Shown here: positions 25,601 through 33,054 of the stretch, piece by piece | How the letters are laid out: every line of letters begins with the position of its first letter | Numbering within the stretch: position 1 is the stretch's first letter | Assembly (NCBI RefSeq): GCF_027924145.1 | Contig: NZ_BRVP01000023.1 | Location: 1-47,696, forward strand | Length of the DNA: 47,696 nt | Origin: Neptunitalea chrysea | Lineage (GTDB): Bacteria; Bacteroidota; Bacteroidia; Flavobacteriales; Flavobacteriaceae | Direction of reading: 5' to 3' | Made by a program: the position numbers and the translations under genes | Notes under the pieces: model-generated | Database searches by the model: none | Told to the model about the DNA's origin: nothing | The model's input: the letters and a program-made list of their open reading frames with translations, nothing else

Positions 25601-25687
25601 TTATCTCAAATAAAAACTGAGGAGGCTAAGACAAATGCTTCAGTAGAAGTAAAAGAACAGCCAACTAACACAGAACAAGGTAAATAA
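22640..25687 (+). CDS. Large periplasmic tetratricopeptide-repeat protein
   Basis: 1015-aa exported protein. It has a signal peptide (YCVIFLLLCGSVMPCFVNA, cleavage near residue 22) and then many TPR units across almost the whole length. Typical TPR helix pairs are visible, such as YEAIPHLSAYKGK, YYMLGYAYYQKQDYESAIGQF and AYYHLAQCYLSTDKKLQALNAF. The C terminus ends in a low-complexity Lys/Glu/Thr tail. TPR arrays bind partner proteins. The outer-membrane barrel encoded 23 nt downstream is the obvious candidate, resembling YbgF/BamD-like or gliding/secretion accessory roles, but I cannot assign one. Residues 270-350 and 570-720 contain the clearest repeats. No enzymatic domain was recognised. 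Confidence 0.85.
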   Translation: MNKYCVIFLLLCGSVMPCFVNAQQSAVYVNDLKEYRDAVYLYNNKQYQAAQSIFQQVKKTTDNNEVEANCTYYIANCAVRLNQLGADALMEDFVTQYPMSTKRNSAYKDVADYYFEQGKYAYALKWYEKVDVSNLSYAEKERYYFYSGYAFFTAKRYDKARGFFEKVSDSETYGSQAKYYIGYMAYEGDDYNQAMDVFNQIEGSKQLDEKLAYYKADMNFKLGKFELALKQALEQLEKTRDREEVSELHKIAGESLFNLKRYEEAIPHLSAYKGKKGKWNNTDYYMLGYAYYQKQDYESAIGQFNKIVDGKNKVAQNAYYHLAQCYLSTDKKLQALNAFRNAYQMEFDDEIRQDAMFNYAKLSYDVGNPYESVPAVLLSYLDTYPDAGHKEEIESLLVDSYITSKNYDAALQLLEKNRNYSSKETYQKVAFYRGVEIFNEGDYKNAMAYFDKSLKQPQNAVYNARATYWKAECNYLLSNYEDALIGFKRFETYNTAGLRENANIDYNIAYTYFKQKKYDQAINYYQKFINSTSDNHYLNDAYLRLGDSYFVTRKYWPAMETYNKAITLNGVDADYAAFQKAISYGFVDRSERKIEDLEKFVATFKNSAYTDDALFELGKVYIEQGKNQKGIKAYDKLVTEHKNSSYAPKALLREGLALYNSNQNELAMIKLKKVVSDFPKTQESIEAAGTIKQLYSEQGQIDAYAAWVQQYDFIQVTNADLDNATYEYAETQFVQNKNEKAIKGFEEYLNKFPNGLHVTNAHFYLAQLLYGKDDKVGAKPHYEAVIGMERNEFTEQALSRLSSIYLENKNYDAAIPVLKRLETEADYPQNVSYAQSNLMKAYYELNDYEATIAYAEKVLANPKIDDRITSDAKIMIARSAMKTGDEARAKQAYADVQKIATGALAAEANYYDVYFKNKEGDYVASHEAFKNFAKNYGGYKEFTGKVLIVEAKNYYAEKDSFNATYMLNHVIEKYEAYPNIVSEAQVLLSQIKTEEAKTNASVEVKEQPTNTEQGK

Positions 25688-25710
25688 AAAATAATATAAG
25701 ATTTAAACGT

Positions 25711-27468
25711 ATGCGAAAGCACATTATATATAGTATAGCAATAACTATTTTGTCTGTTACCAGTGTACTGGCACAAGACAAGGATAAAGTACAGGAAAAA
25801 GAAAAAGATTCTGTTTTAGGTACGCAAACGGTCCATGTAGTACAAGCATATGACCCTTCGGTATCTGATGCATTTAAAATTAAGGGGAATCCTTCATTAG
25901 ATGATTCGGTTACAAATGCGAAGAAAATTATTCAGTATACTATTTTCTCGGTTCCGGTGGCGTCTACTTTTACACCTGCAAAAGGGAAGGCTAGTGGTAT
26001 AGAAAAAACAACACCTGAGAAACTATATAATTCATACGCTTCTTTAGGTTTAGGGAATTATATAAATGTATTGGCTGACTTTTATACCAGTAGAGCATTA
26101 AGTAGAAACGAAACGTTAGATATTGGGTTTAATCATCATTCATCTCAAGGTGGTATTAATGATGTAGAGCTTGATGATAAATTTTTTAATACCAAGTTAA
26201 ATGCTGTTTATTATAAAAGAGATAAGTATATGAGTTGGGGAGCTAATTTTGCTGCTCAGCATCAACTATATAATTGGTATGGTATAAATAATGAATTATT
26301 TACAGATGATCAAATAGCAGCGATTGATGAAAAACAATCCTATCTTGATTTTGAGTTGGGAGGTAATGTAGCGTTTAATGAAGGGTATGTAAAAGGTGGA
26401 GATGTACTTATAAGGAATTTTAGCGATGGTTTATCGTCAGGGGAAACTAATGTAGTATTAAAACCATCATTTGTGTTTCCGTTTAGAGATGAAGTTATTA
26501 CAACAAATGTGTCTATCAATTATTTATCTGGGAAATATGATAGAAATTATTTAACAGAAGAAGAGCTTAAATATGCAAATGTGCAGTTTGGTATAAACCC
26601 AAGTATTAATTTAATGGTTAATGAGGATATAGCTATTGAAGCAGGGGCTACTTTAGCTTATATGATGGATACTGAAAATAGCGAAAGCAAGTTTTATGTG
26701 TATCCTAATGTAAAAGCAAGCTATAGAATATTAGATGAGTTTGTAACTGCATATGCAGGTGCAGAGGGTAAGCTAATACAAAATACATATCATGATTTTG
26801 TTGCAGATAATCCTTTTGTTTCTCCTACATTGCTAATAACTCCTTCTAGTCAGCAGTTTGATATTTACGCTGGTTTAAAAGGAAAGTTTTTACCAACAGT
26901 TAGTTATGATTTAAAAGGATCTTTTAATAGTACAGACGACTATGCGTTCTTTACTTCTAATACCAATATGGAAACTTTTTCTGATATTGAAGGGTATATG
27001 TATGGTAACTCTTTTGGAGTAACCTATGATAAATTAAATACCATAGCTGTGAGTGGAGAGGTAAATGTTGAGGTTTCTAATAAGTTTTCTATTGGTGCAA
27101 ATGCAGCATATTTTAATTATTCACCAGAAAATTTAGATGAGGCGTACAATTTACCTTCTATTAAAGGAACCTTGTTTTCAGATTTTACTATAGGCGATAA
27201 ATGGTTTGGTGGTGCTTCTGTTTACTTTGTAGGTGAGCGTAAAGATTTATTAAGTAGGTATGTTTCTTCTACAGATTTGACAGTTGAAGAAGTAACCCTT
27301 GATAGCTATTTTGATATCAACTTTAATTTGGGGTATAAGTTTACCGATAAGCTATCTGCTTTTGCAAAACTTAATAATATAGCTAATAACGATTATCAGC
27401 GTTGGGCTAATTATAAAGTACAAGGATTCCAGGTGGTACTTGGAGCTAGCTATAAGTTCGATTTTTAA
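25711..27468 (+). CDS. Outer-membrane beta-barrel protein, TonB-dependent-receptor-like without plug
   Basis: 585 aa with a signal peptide (IIYSIAITILSVTSVLAQ, cleavage near residue 22) and a short N-terminal region containing VHVVQAYDPSVSDAFKI. The remaining ~450 residues have the alternating strand pattern of a porin-like barrel, with repeated aromatic girdle residues (YASLGLGNYINVLADFY, TNVSINYLSG, ASYKFDF). It ends in Phe, as outer-membrane barrels recognised by BamA do. No TonB box or plug domain is visible, and the length is short for a TonB-dependent receptor. It is cotranscribed with the TPR protein gene, with a 23-nt gap, suggesting a barrel plus periplasmic TPR pair. The transported or anchored substrate is unknown. 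Confidence 0.8.
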   Translation: MRKHIIYSIAITILSVTSVLAQDKDKVQEKEKDSVLGTQTVHVVQAYDPSVSDAFKIKGNPSLDDSVTNAKKIIQYTIFSVPVASTFTPAKGKASGIEKTTPEKLYNSYASLGLGNYINVLADFYTSRALSRNETLDIGFNHHSSQGGINDVELDDKFFNTKLNAVYYKRDKYMSWGANFAAQHQLYNWYGINNELFTDDQIAAIDEKQSYLDFELGGNVAFNEGYVKGGDVLIRNFSDGLSSGETNVVLKPSFVFPFRDEVITTNVSINYLSGKYDRNYLTEEELKYANVQFGINPSINLMVNEDIAIEAGATLAYMMDTENSESKFYVYPNVKASYRILDEFVTAYAGAEGKLIQNTYHDFVADNPFVSPTLLITPSSQQFDIYAGLKGKFLPTVSYDLKGSFNSTDDYAFFTSNTNMETFSDIEGYMYGNSFGVTYDKLNTIAVSGEVNVEVSNKFSIGANAAYFNYSPENLDEAYNLPSIKGTLFSDFTIGDKWFGGASVYFVGERKDLLSRYVSSTDLTVEEVTLDSYFDINFNLGYKFTDKLSAFAKLNNIANNDYQRWANYKVQGFQVVLGASYKFDF

Positions 27469-27490
27469 GAAACAAATTGATTAACTATAG

Positions 27491-27518
27491 AATGCCCGGT
27501 TTTAACAGGGCATTTTTT
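27491..27518 (+). terminator. Intrinsic terminator after the barrel gene
   Basis: AATGCCC and GGGCATT form the stem around a 10-nt loop, with a following T-run (27513-27518). Confidence 0.85.
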
Positions 27519-27574
27519 GTTTATGTATGTATCTTATGTTTAGAAAGTGTAACTTTTTCTTGTATACACTATTT

Positions 27575-27619
27575 ACTCAATAATTGAGTTTAAATGCTCC
27601 GAGACTTGTGTCGAAATAG
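27575..27619 (+). repeat. Dispersed two-hairpin intergenic repeat, copy 2
   Basis: It starts with the palindrome ACTCAATAATTGAG, then TTTAAATG, then a decayed second hairpin (CTCCGAG ... GTCGAAATAG). It lies between two terminators in the gap between convergent genes. Confidence 0.7.
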
Positions 27620-27678
27620 TTTACTAAAAGAATGCATCAAGTACTAAAATGGAGATACATATCTTTAGGAATGATACA

Positions 27679-27710
27679 AAAAATGGCTACTGGTTTAGGT
27701 AGCCATTTTT
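27679..27710. terminator. Bidirectional terminator, serving purB on the minus strand
   Basis: AAAAATGGCTAC (27679-27690) pairs perfectly with GTAGCCATTTTT (27699-27710) around an 8-nt loop, with T-runs on both strands. It lies 23 nt past the purB stop. Confidence 0.85.
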
Positions 27711-27732
27711 ATTATGTATAATATTCTTTATT

Positions 27733-29067
27733 TTAAATACCTGTGTAGTTTAAAGGGGTAATAGCTTTTAATTCAGCCTTAATAGCATCGCTAACCTCTA
27801 ATGTGTCGATAAAATCAGCAATTGATTTTTGAGTGATTTTTTCATTAGTACGAGTTAACCCTTTAAGTGCTTCGTATGGATTAGGATACGCTTCACGTCT
27901 TAAAATGGTTTGAATAGCTTCGGCTACTACTGCCCAATTTTTTTCTAAATCTTCAGCTAATTTAGCTTCGTTTAGTAGTAATTTATTTAAACCTTTTAAG
28001 GTAGATTGTAAGCCGATAAGTGTATGACCAAATGGAACACCAACATTTCTTAAAACAGTACTATCTGTTAAGTCGCGTTGCAATCTTGATATTGGTAATT
28101 TACCTGCTAAGAATTCAAAAATGGCATTTGCAATTCCTAAGTTCCCTTCCGAGTTTTCAAAATCAATCGGATTTACTTTATGCGGCATAGCCGAAGAACC
28201 AACTTCTCCTGCTTTAATTTTTTGCTTAAAGTAATCCATAGATACATATGTCCAGATATCTCTATCTAAGTCAATGAGAATTGTGTTTATTCTTTTTAAG
28301 GCATCAAATAAAGCAGCAATATGATCATAATGTTCTATTTGGGTTGTAGGGAATGAGTGGTATAAACCTAATTTCTTTTCTACAAATTCAGAACCAAAGG
28401 CTTTCCAGTCAATTGCAGGATAGGCTACTTTATGCGCATTGTAATTACCCGTAGCACCACCAAATTTTGCTGCAAAAGGTATTTGCATCAAAAAGTTATA
28501 TTGTTCTTCAATACGCTTTATAAAAACCTCAATTTCTTTTCCTAAACGAGTAGGGGAAGCTGGTTGCCCATGGGTTTTAGCGAGCATAGGAATTTCTTTC
28601 CAATCAGAAGCCAATTCTTCTAATTTATTGGTAACACTTTTAAGTTCTGGGATATAAACTGTTTCAAAAGCCTCCATTACAGATAATGGAATAGCTGTGT
28701 TATTTATATCCTGAGATGTTAAACCAAAATGTATAAATTCTTTATAGGCTTGAAGACCTAATTTGTCAAATTCTTTTTTAATAAAATATTCAACCGCTTT
28801 AACGTCGTGGTTGGTTACACTTTCTATCTCTTTAACAGCTTCTGCGTCTGCACTAGAAAAATCTAGATATATTTTGCGTAATGAGTCGAATAATGTGGTA
28901 GGAACATCAGCCAATTGCGGTAAAGGTATTTCACATAAAGCAATGAAATACTCAATTTCTACCTGTACTCGGTACTTGATTAGAGCTTCTTCTGAAAAAT
29001 AAGCACTTAAGGCTTTGGTTTTACTGTAATAACGCCCATCTATAGGAGAAATAGCTTGTAATGACAT
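27733..29067 (-). CDS. purB: Adenylosuccinate lyase
   Basis: Cytoplasmic lyase that acts twice in purine synthesis, splitting fumarate from SAICAR and from adenylosuccinate. It is 444 aa and begins MSLQAISPIDGRYYSKT, the short N terminus typical of the E. coli-like subgroup. Fumarase/aspartase-superfamily motifs: HFGLTSQDINNTA (about 115-127), KTHGQPASPTRLGKE with the catalytic His, and the signature GSSAMPHKVNPIDFEN (about 287-302), with the flexible-loop catalytic Ser. A -7 box lies 22 nt upstream. Upstream on the same strand are a Nudix hydrolase and a helical protein, possibly cotranscribed through a 56-nt gap. Confidence 0.97.
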   Translation of the reverse strand: MSLQAISPIDGRYYSKTKALSAYFSEEALIKYRVQVEIEYFIALCEIPLPQLADVPTTLFDSLRKIYLDFSSADAEAVKEIESVTNHDVKAVEYFIKKEFDKLGLQAYKEFIHFGLTSQDINNTAIPLSVMEAFETVYIPELKSVTNKLEELASDWKEIPMLAKTHGQPASPTRLGKEIEVFIKRIEEQYNFLMQIPFAAKFGGATGNYNAHKVAYPAIDWKAFGSEFVEKKLGLYHSFPTTQIEHYDHIAALFDALKRINTILIDLDRDIWTYVSMDYFKQKIKAGEVGSSAMPHKVNPIDFENSEGNLGIANAIFEFLAGKLPISRLQRDLTDSTVLRNVGVPFGHTLIGLQSTLKGLNKLLLNEAKLAEDLEKNWAVVAEAIQTILRREAYPNPYEALKGLTRTNEKITQKSIADFIDTLEVSDAIKAELKAITPLNYTGI

Positions 29068-29089
29068 GGTGTTTAGTTTTTTAAAGGTG

Positions 29090-29097
29090 CAAAGATA
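29090..29097 (-). promoter_or_regulatory. Predicted -7 box for purB
   Basis: The minus strand reads TATCTTTG, an exact TAnnTTTG match 22 nt before the ATG. It suggests purB has its own promoter despite the co-oriented genes upstream. Confidence 0.6.
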
Positions 29098-29123
29098 CTT
29101 TATCTATACTAATATAAAAGGGA

Positions 29124-29687
29124 TTATACTTCTTTGTTTAGGAAATACCACTGAAAGCCTATCATCGTTTTAAAATCATTGACGGTTCTCATAAATTCTT
29201 TCGCTTCACTAACAGGAACTTTTATAAGCTCAATATCTTCATGTTCTGTATCAAGGCCACCTCCTGTGGCAATTTTATCATTGGATGTCACCTCTGCAAA
29301 GTACATATAAACTCTTTCGGTAGAACTTCCTGGAGAAGAGTAATAAGTACCTATTTGGGTTACTTCTTTAATTTCATATCCTAATTCTTCCATGGTTTCT
29401 CTTTTAGCAGTATCTTCTGGTTTTTCGCCTTTATCTACCATGCCTGCCGGTATTTCAGTCATCCAAGAATCTCCGTTAATGGAAGTAGGGTATCTAAATT
29501 GTTTCGTAAGAAGAAAAGAGTTAGAGTCTTTTTCATAAATTAAAATAGCTATAGCATCACCATGAGCTAATGTCTCTCTAGTAAATGTTACTGTATCTTT
29601 ATTGTAAGATGATCGTTCTATACTGGCTTTTCTAATTTTTAAATAGTCTTTGTAAACATTTTCTTCTTTTACAATTTTGTAGCTCAT
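29124..29687 (-). CDS. Nudix hydrolase, NDP-sugar/ADP-ribose pyrophosphatase type
   Basis: 187-aa hydrolase of a nucleoside diphosphate linked to another group. The Nudix box GX5EX7REUXEEXGU is complete at residues 82-104: G82, E88, R96-E97, E100-E101, G103. It follows DSWMTEIPAG, the pattern of the ADP-ribose/NudK-like subgroup, and later residues include GSSTERVYMYFAEV and DTEHEDIELIKV. Its ATG overlaps the stop of the upstream gene by 4 nt (ATGA), which implies translational coupling. The exact substrate (ADP-ribose, GDP-mannose or other) is not determined. Because the sirtuin at 32087 consumes NAD and yields O-acyl-ADP-ribose, ADP-ribose clearance is a reasonable guess only. Confidence 0.9.
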   Translation of the reverse strand: MSYKIVKEENVYKDYLKIRKASIERSSYNKDTVTFTRETLAHGDAIAILIYEKDSNSFLLTKQFRYPTSINGDSWMTEIPAGMVDKGEKPEDTAKRETMEELGYEIKEVTQIGTYYSSPGSSTERVYMYFAEVTSNDKIATGGGLDTEHEDIELIKVPVSEAKEFMRTVNDFKTMIGFQWYFLNKEV

Positions 29688-30232
29688 AGGTGCATTTTTT
29701 TAAGTATGTCTTTGGCTGCAGCCTTATATGCAGGGCTGTGTGCAGCAATATTTTGTTCTAATATTAATTTAAGCTCGGGATGTACCCAATCGTAGTTTTT
29801 ACCAAGTAAGAATAGAATACGCATGCAATAGCACTTAATAGCTACTTTCTCATCTCCAATTAACCAATCAAAACTCATTTCTATTATTTGTTGCTCTTGC
29901 GATTTATTTAAGTACTTTGTAATGCTATTATCTTTTTTTAATTTCTCTAGTAATACCAACAAAATACGACTTAAAGGACGTTTTATACTATCGTGTGTTA
30001 CCCTGGGCAAATGCTCAATATAATAATCGCAATACGGCTCTAAAAGCGCTATTTTTTCTTTACATACAAATTCAAAAACCCAGCTGGCTTTAGTAGCCAT
30101 TTTTTTATCGGATGAAAAACATAGGATTGATAGCTCCTCAAAAAGCTCGGGGTGCTTAAGAATATACAATGCATTATTGTATCTACTTACTCTTGCTGCT
30201 GTAACTTGTTCTAATTGTTCCTGTAAATTCAT
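29684..30232 (-). CDS. Conserved all-helical protein of unknown function
   Basis: About 182 aa, predicted almost entirely helical, with HEAT-like repeats: YNNALYILKHPELFEELSIL, KASWVFEFVCKEK, KRPLSRILLVLLEKL, KCYCMRILFLLGK. No signal peptide or transmembrane segment. I place the start at MNLQEQLEQVTAARVSRYN (ATG at 30232) rather than 30271, because the extra 13 residues overlap an AT-rich, promoter-like stretch (TAATTTTA) and are not protein-like. It overlaps the Nudix gene by 4 nt and lies two genes upstream of purB. Proteins of this type near purB are often mislabelled adenylosuccinate lyase in databases (from memory); nothing in the sequence supports lyase activity. Confidence 0.65.
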   Translation of the reverse strand: MNLQEQLEQVTAARVSRYNNALYILKHPELFEELSILCFSSDKKMATKASWVFEFVCKEKIALLEPYCDYYIEHLPRVTHDSIKRPLSRILLVLLEKLKKDNSITKYLNKSQEQQIIEMSFDWLIGDEKVAIKCYCMRILFLLGKNYDWVHPELKLILEQNIAAHSPAYKAAAKDILKKMHL

Positions 30233-30340
30233 TAGGCTAAAATTACAAAGGGCTTTTGTAAACTTAAACACTTTTTTTAATTATTTCTTAAGGATTTAAT
30301 TTGAAAGGTTTTCATAATTTTAGCAATCAAAACAGAAATC

Positions 30341-30811
30341 ATGGGAAAAAAGATACTAATTGGAATTGTTGTAGTGTTTATTGTAATGCAATTTATTCAA
30401 CCAGCTAAAAATACATCTAATGAAATACCTAGAACCGATTTTATAGTGATGAATACACCTCCATCTGAGGTAGCCACTATACTTAAAACGTCCTGCTATG
30501 ATTGTCATTCAAATAATACCAATTACCCTTGGTATGGTAGTGTGGCACCTGTATCCTATATTTTAGCAAATCATGTAAATGATGGGAAAAAACATTTAGA
30601 TTTTTCAAGATGGGGCACCTATAATCAACGTCAAAAAGAGCATATTTTAGAGGAAATAAGAGAAGAGGTAGAAGAACGTCATATGCCTTTAACTTCTTAT
30701 ATAAACATGCATGAAGAGGCAGCTATGACGAATGATGAGATTAAAACAATAATAGATTGGATTGATACAAGTTTAAGTATGACCAAACTTTATAATGAAC
30801 CGGTTCAATAG
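30341..30811 (+). CDS. Haem-binding domain protein, membrane-anchored
   Basis: 156 aa with an N-terminal signal or anchor (KILIGIVVVFIVMQFI, residues 4-19), so it acts on the periplasmic side. One c-type haem motif, CYDCH, lies in KTSCYDCHSNNTNYPWYGSVAP (about 50-71). A possible distal Met is in ERHMPLTSYI near 115. The pattern matches the small haem-binding domain family common in Bacteroidota, often found near or fused to c-type cytochromes. It would carry one covalent haem and could pass electrons, but no partner is nearby. The next gene starts 5 nt downstream on the same strand. Confidence 0.85.
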   Translation: MGKKILIGIVVVFIVMQFIQPAKNTSNEIPRTDFIVMNTPPSEVATILKTSCYDCHSNNTNYPWYGSVAPVSYILANHVNDGKKHLDFSRWGTYNQRQKEHILEEIREEVEERHMPLTSYINMHEEAAMTNDEIKTIIDWIDTSLSMTKLYNEPVQ

Positions 30812-30816
30812 TATTA

Positions 30817-32052
30817 ATGCAAAAAAAAGTACTTGTAATAGGTAGTGTATGGCCCGAACCTAAAAGTTCTGCTGCCGGTAGTAGGATGCTACAATTATTG
30901 TCGGTTTTTCAAAAGGGTGGTTTTTCAATTACTTTTGTTAGTAGTTGTGTGAAAACCGAAAATGCCGTTAATCTTGAAGAGCTCCATATTAAAACTACTA
31001 CTGTAGAACTTAATAATAGCAGTTTTGATGCCTTTATAAAGGAGTTACAACCTGATATTGTAGTTTTTGATCGGTTTATGATGGAAGAACAATATGGTTG
31101 GCGAGTTGCTGAAATAGTACCTAGTGCGATACGGATTTTAGATACCGAAGATCTACATTGTTTACGGAAAGGTAGGGGAGAGGCGCTGAAAACAAATGAG
31201 GTGTTTTCTAAAAAACATTTGTTTAATGACGTAGCAAAAAGAGAAATAGCCTCTATTTATAGATGCGATATTACCTTAATAATTTCAGAATATGAAATGG
31301 AGCTTTTGCAAGACACATTTAAAGTTCCTGCGATGTTATTGTATTACTTACCTTTTTTAGTTTTTGTTGATAAAAAGCAAATGCAGGCTTTACCAATGTA
31401 TTCTGATAGAAAAGATTTTGTAACTATTGGAAGCTTTCTACATGAACCCAACTATGATGCTGTATTGTATTTAAAAAAACATATTTGGCCGCTTTTACGA
31501 AAACAAGTACCCAATGCGTCTTTATATATTTATGGATCTTACGAAAGTCAAAAGGTTACTCAGTTAACTAATAAAGCGGAGCGTTTTTATATAAAAGGCT
31601 TTGCGGAAGACGCTGGAGAGGTAATGCAAAACGCAAGAGTTTGTTTGGCTTCTTTAAGGTTCGGAGCCGGATTAAAAGGAAAGTTAATGGATGCGATGCA
31701 GTATAGAACTCCTTGTGTAATGACAAGCATTGCTTCAGAAGGAATATTTGCAGCATTACCGCCTAATGGTTTTATAGCCGATGATGTAAATAAATTTGTA
31801 GAAAAGGCAACATCTCTATATTTAAATGAAGGTATTTGGAATGATAGTGTGCAACATGGTGAAGAAGTACTTCGAAAAAGATTTGATTACCATCTATTCG
31901 CAGACGAGTTTTTAAGTAGTATAGAAACATTAGGAAAAGAACTTTCAGCTCACCGATTAGAGAATTTTACAGGAAGTATGCTAGCCCACCATACTATGCG
32001 CAGTACAATGTACATGAGTAAATGGATTGAGGCTAAGAACAGTTTGCAATAA
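30817..32052 (+). CDS. Glycosyltransferase, GT-B fold (GT4-like)
   Basis: 411-aa transferase. It begins MQKKVLVIGSVWPEPKSSAAGSR, the nucleotide-sugar glycosyltransferase first strand with an SSAAGSRM loop. The C-terminal donor domain has FVTIGSFLHEPNYDAVLYL, NASLYIYGSY, and VCLASLRFGAGLKGKLMDAMQYRTPCVMTSI, where family 4 enzymes carry their donor-phosphate-binding Gly/Lys. It is 8.7 kb away from the glycan locus and cotranscribed with a haem-binding protein, which is an odd pairing. The substrate is unknown. Confidence 0.82.
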   Translation: MQKKVLVIGSVWPEPKSSAAGSRMLQLLSVFQKGGFSITFVSSCVKTENAVNLEELHIKTTTVELNNSSFDAFIKELQPDIVVFDRFMMEEQYGWRVAEIVPSAIRILDTEDLHCLRKGRGEALKTNEVFSKKHLFNDVAKREIASIYRCDITLIISEYEMELLQDTFKVPAMLLYYLPFLVFVDKKQMQALPMYSDRKDFVTIGSFLHEPNYDAVLYLKKHIWPLLRKQVPNASLYIYGSYESQKVTQLTNKAERFYIKGFAEDAGEVMQNARVCLASLRFGAGLKGKLMDAMQYRTPCVMTSIASEGIFAALPPNGFIADDVNKFVEKATSLYLNEGIWNDSVQHGEEVLRKRFDYHLFADEFLSSIETLGKELSAHRLENFTGSMLAHHTMRSTMYMSKWIEAKNSLQ

Positions 32053-32086
32053 GTTGCTTTAAGGTATCTAGTAAATTTAAAAATGT

Positions 32087-32785
32087 CTAATCTTGATTAT
32101 CGAGTAGAACGTCTACTACTTTTTTAACGCCTGTAGATGCTTTTTCAGCATAGATGGTTAAGTTATCTATAAATGATTGGCTTATATTTGGTTTTGGGTC
32201 TACAAAATAAATAGGGGTATTTTTAGGAGCATAATGCACCAAGCCTGCAGCAGGATATACTTGCATAGAGGTGCCAACAATAATAACAGCATCGGCATTT
32301 GAAATTTCTAAAACTGCCTTTTCAAACATGGGTACAGCTTCCCCAAACCATACGATATGCGGGCGTAATTGATGTCCGTCTTCACAGGTGTCTCCAAGTA
32401 CAATGTCTTTATCCCAGTATTTTATATTGTACTCATTTTGAGTACTTCTTACTTTAAGTAATTCACCATGTAGGTGTAATACGTTACTGCTTCCTGCACG
32501 CTCATGTAAATCATCTACGTTTTGAGTAATAATAACCACCTCGTTTTTGGTTTCTAACTTGGCTATTTGAGTATGTGCTTCATTAGGTGTAACTTCTAAT
32601 AGTTGTCTTCTTCTTTGGTTGTAAAAATCAAGTACCAATGCAGGATTTTTAGTAAAACCTTCTGGAGAAGCGACTTCCATAATGTCATGTCCTTCCCATA
32701 GTCCATCGGCGTCTCTAAAAGTTTTTAATCCACTTTCCGCACTAATACCAGCACCTGTTAAAACAATAATTTTCATTTTTTTCAT
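32087..32785 (-). CDS. cobB: Sirtuin (NAD-dependent protein deacylase, CobB/SIRT5-like)
   Basis: Removes acyl groups from lysines using NAD. Motifs: VLTGAGISAESGLKTFRDADGLW (NAD binding), TQNVDDLHERAG, the catalytic His in LHLHGEL, and RPHIVWFGEAVPMF. DFYNQRRRQL contains the Tyr-x-x-Arg pair that gives SIRT5 and CobB their succinyl/malonyl preference. The zinc-ribbon module appears lost: only one Cys (GDTCEDGHQ) lies where four are usual. The start is chosen at MKKMKIIVLTG (32785), not 32815, because the ten extra residues are not conserved-looking; an ATG three codons further in is equally possible. The next gene on the same strand is over 260 nt upstream. Confidence 0.92.
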   Translation of the reverse strand: MKKMKIIVLTGAGISAESGLKTFRDADGLWEGHDIMEVASPEGFTKNPALVLDFYNQRRRQLLEVTPNEAHTQIAKLETKNEVVIITQNVDDLHERAGSSNVLHLHGELLKVRSTQNEYNIKYWDKDIVLGDTCEDGHQLRPHIVWFGEAVPMFEKAVLEISNADAVIIVGTSMQVYPAAGLVHYAPKNTPIYFVDPKPNISQSFIDNLTIYAEKASTGVKKVVDVLLDNQD

Positions 32786-32957
32786 TTTTTTAATCCACCC
32801 CAATGTTGTGCTCATATATATTGCAAAAAAGCTTTCTTCATATGTTCTGGCAACTTTTTTTCATAAAGTTACTGTTTTAGTAGTATGATGAGATTGCTTG
32901 TTGTTGCTAGCATAATAAAATGACCATCCTAAACACTTTTACAATAGTTTCTTTTTT

Positions 32958-33003
32958 ACTCAATAATTGAGATTAACTGCTTCGTGTACTTGCCACGAAG
33001 TAG
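32958..33003 (+). repeat. Dispersed two-hairpin intergenic repeat, copy 3 (best preserved)
   Basis: The palindrome ACTCAATAATTGAG (32958-32971) is followed by ATTAACTG and then hairpin CTTCGTG, TACTTGC loop, CACGAAG (32980-33000), ending TAG. It lies in the 239-nt gap between the sirtuin and TPR genes. The rest of that gap shows nothing else recognisable. Confidence 0.8.
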
Positions 33004-33054
33004 TTTAATACTGATACTAGTTCATTCTGGCTCGTAATAATTTCATCAATTTAA

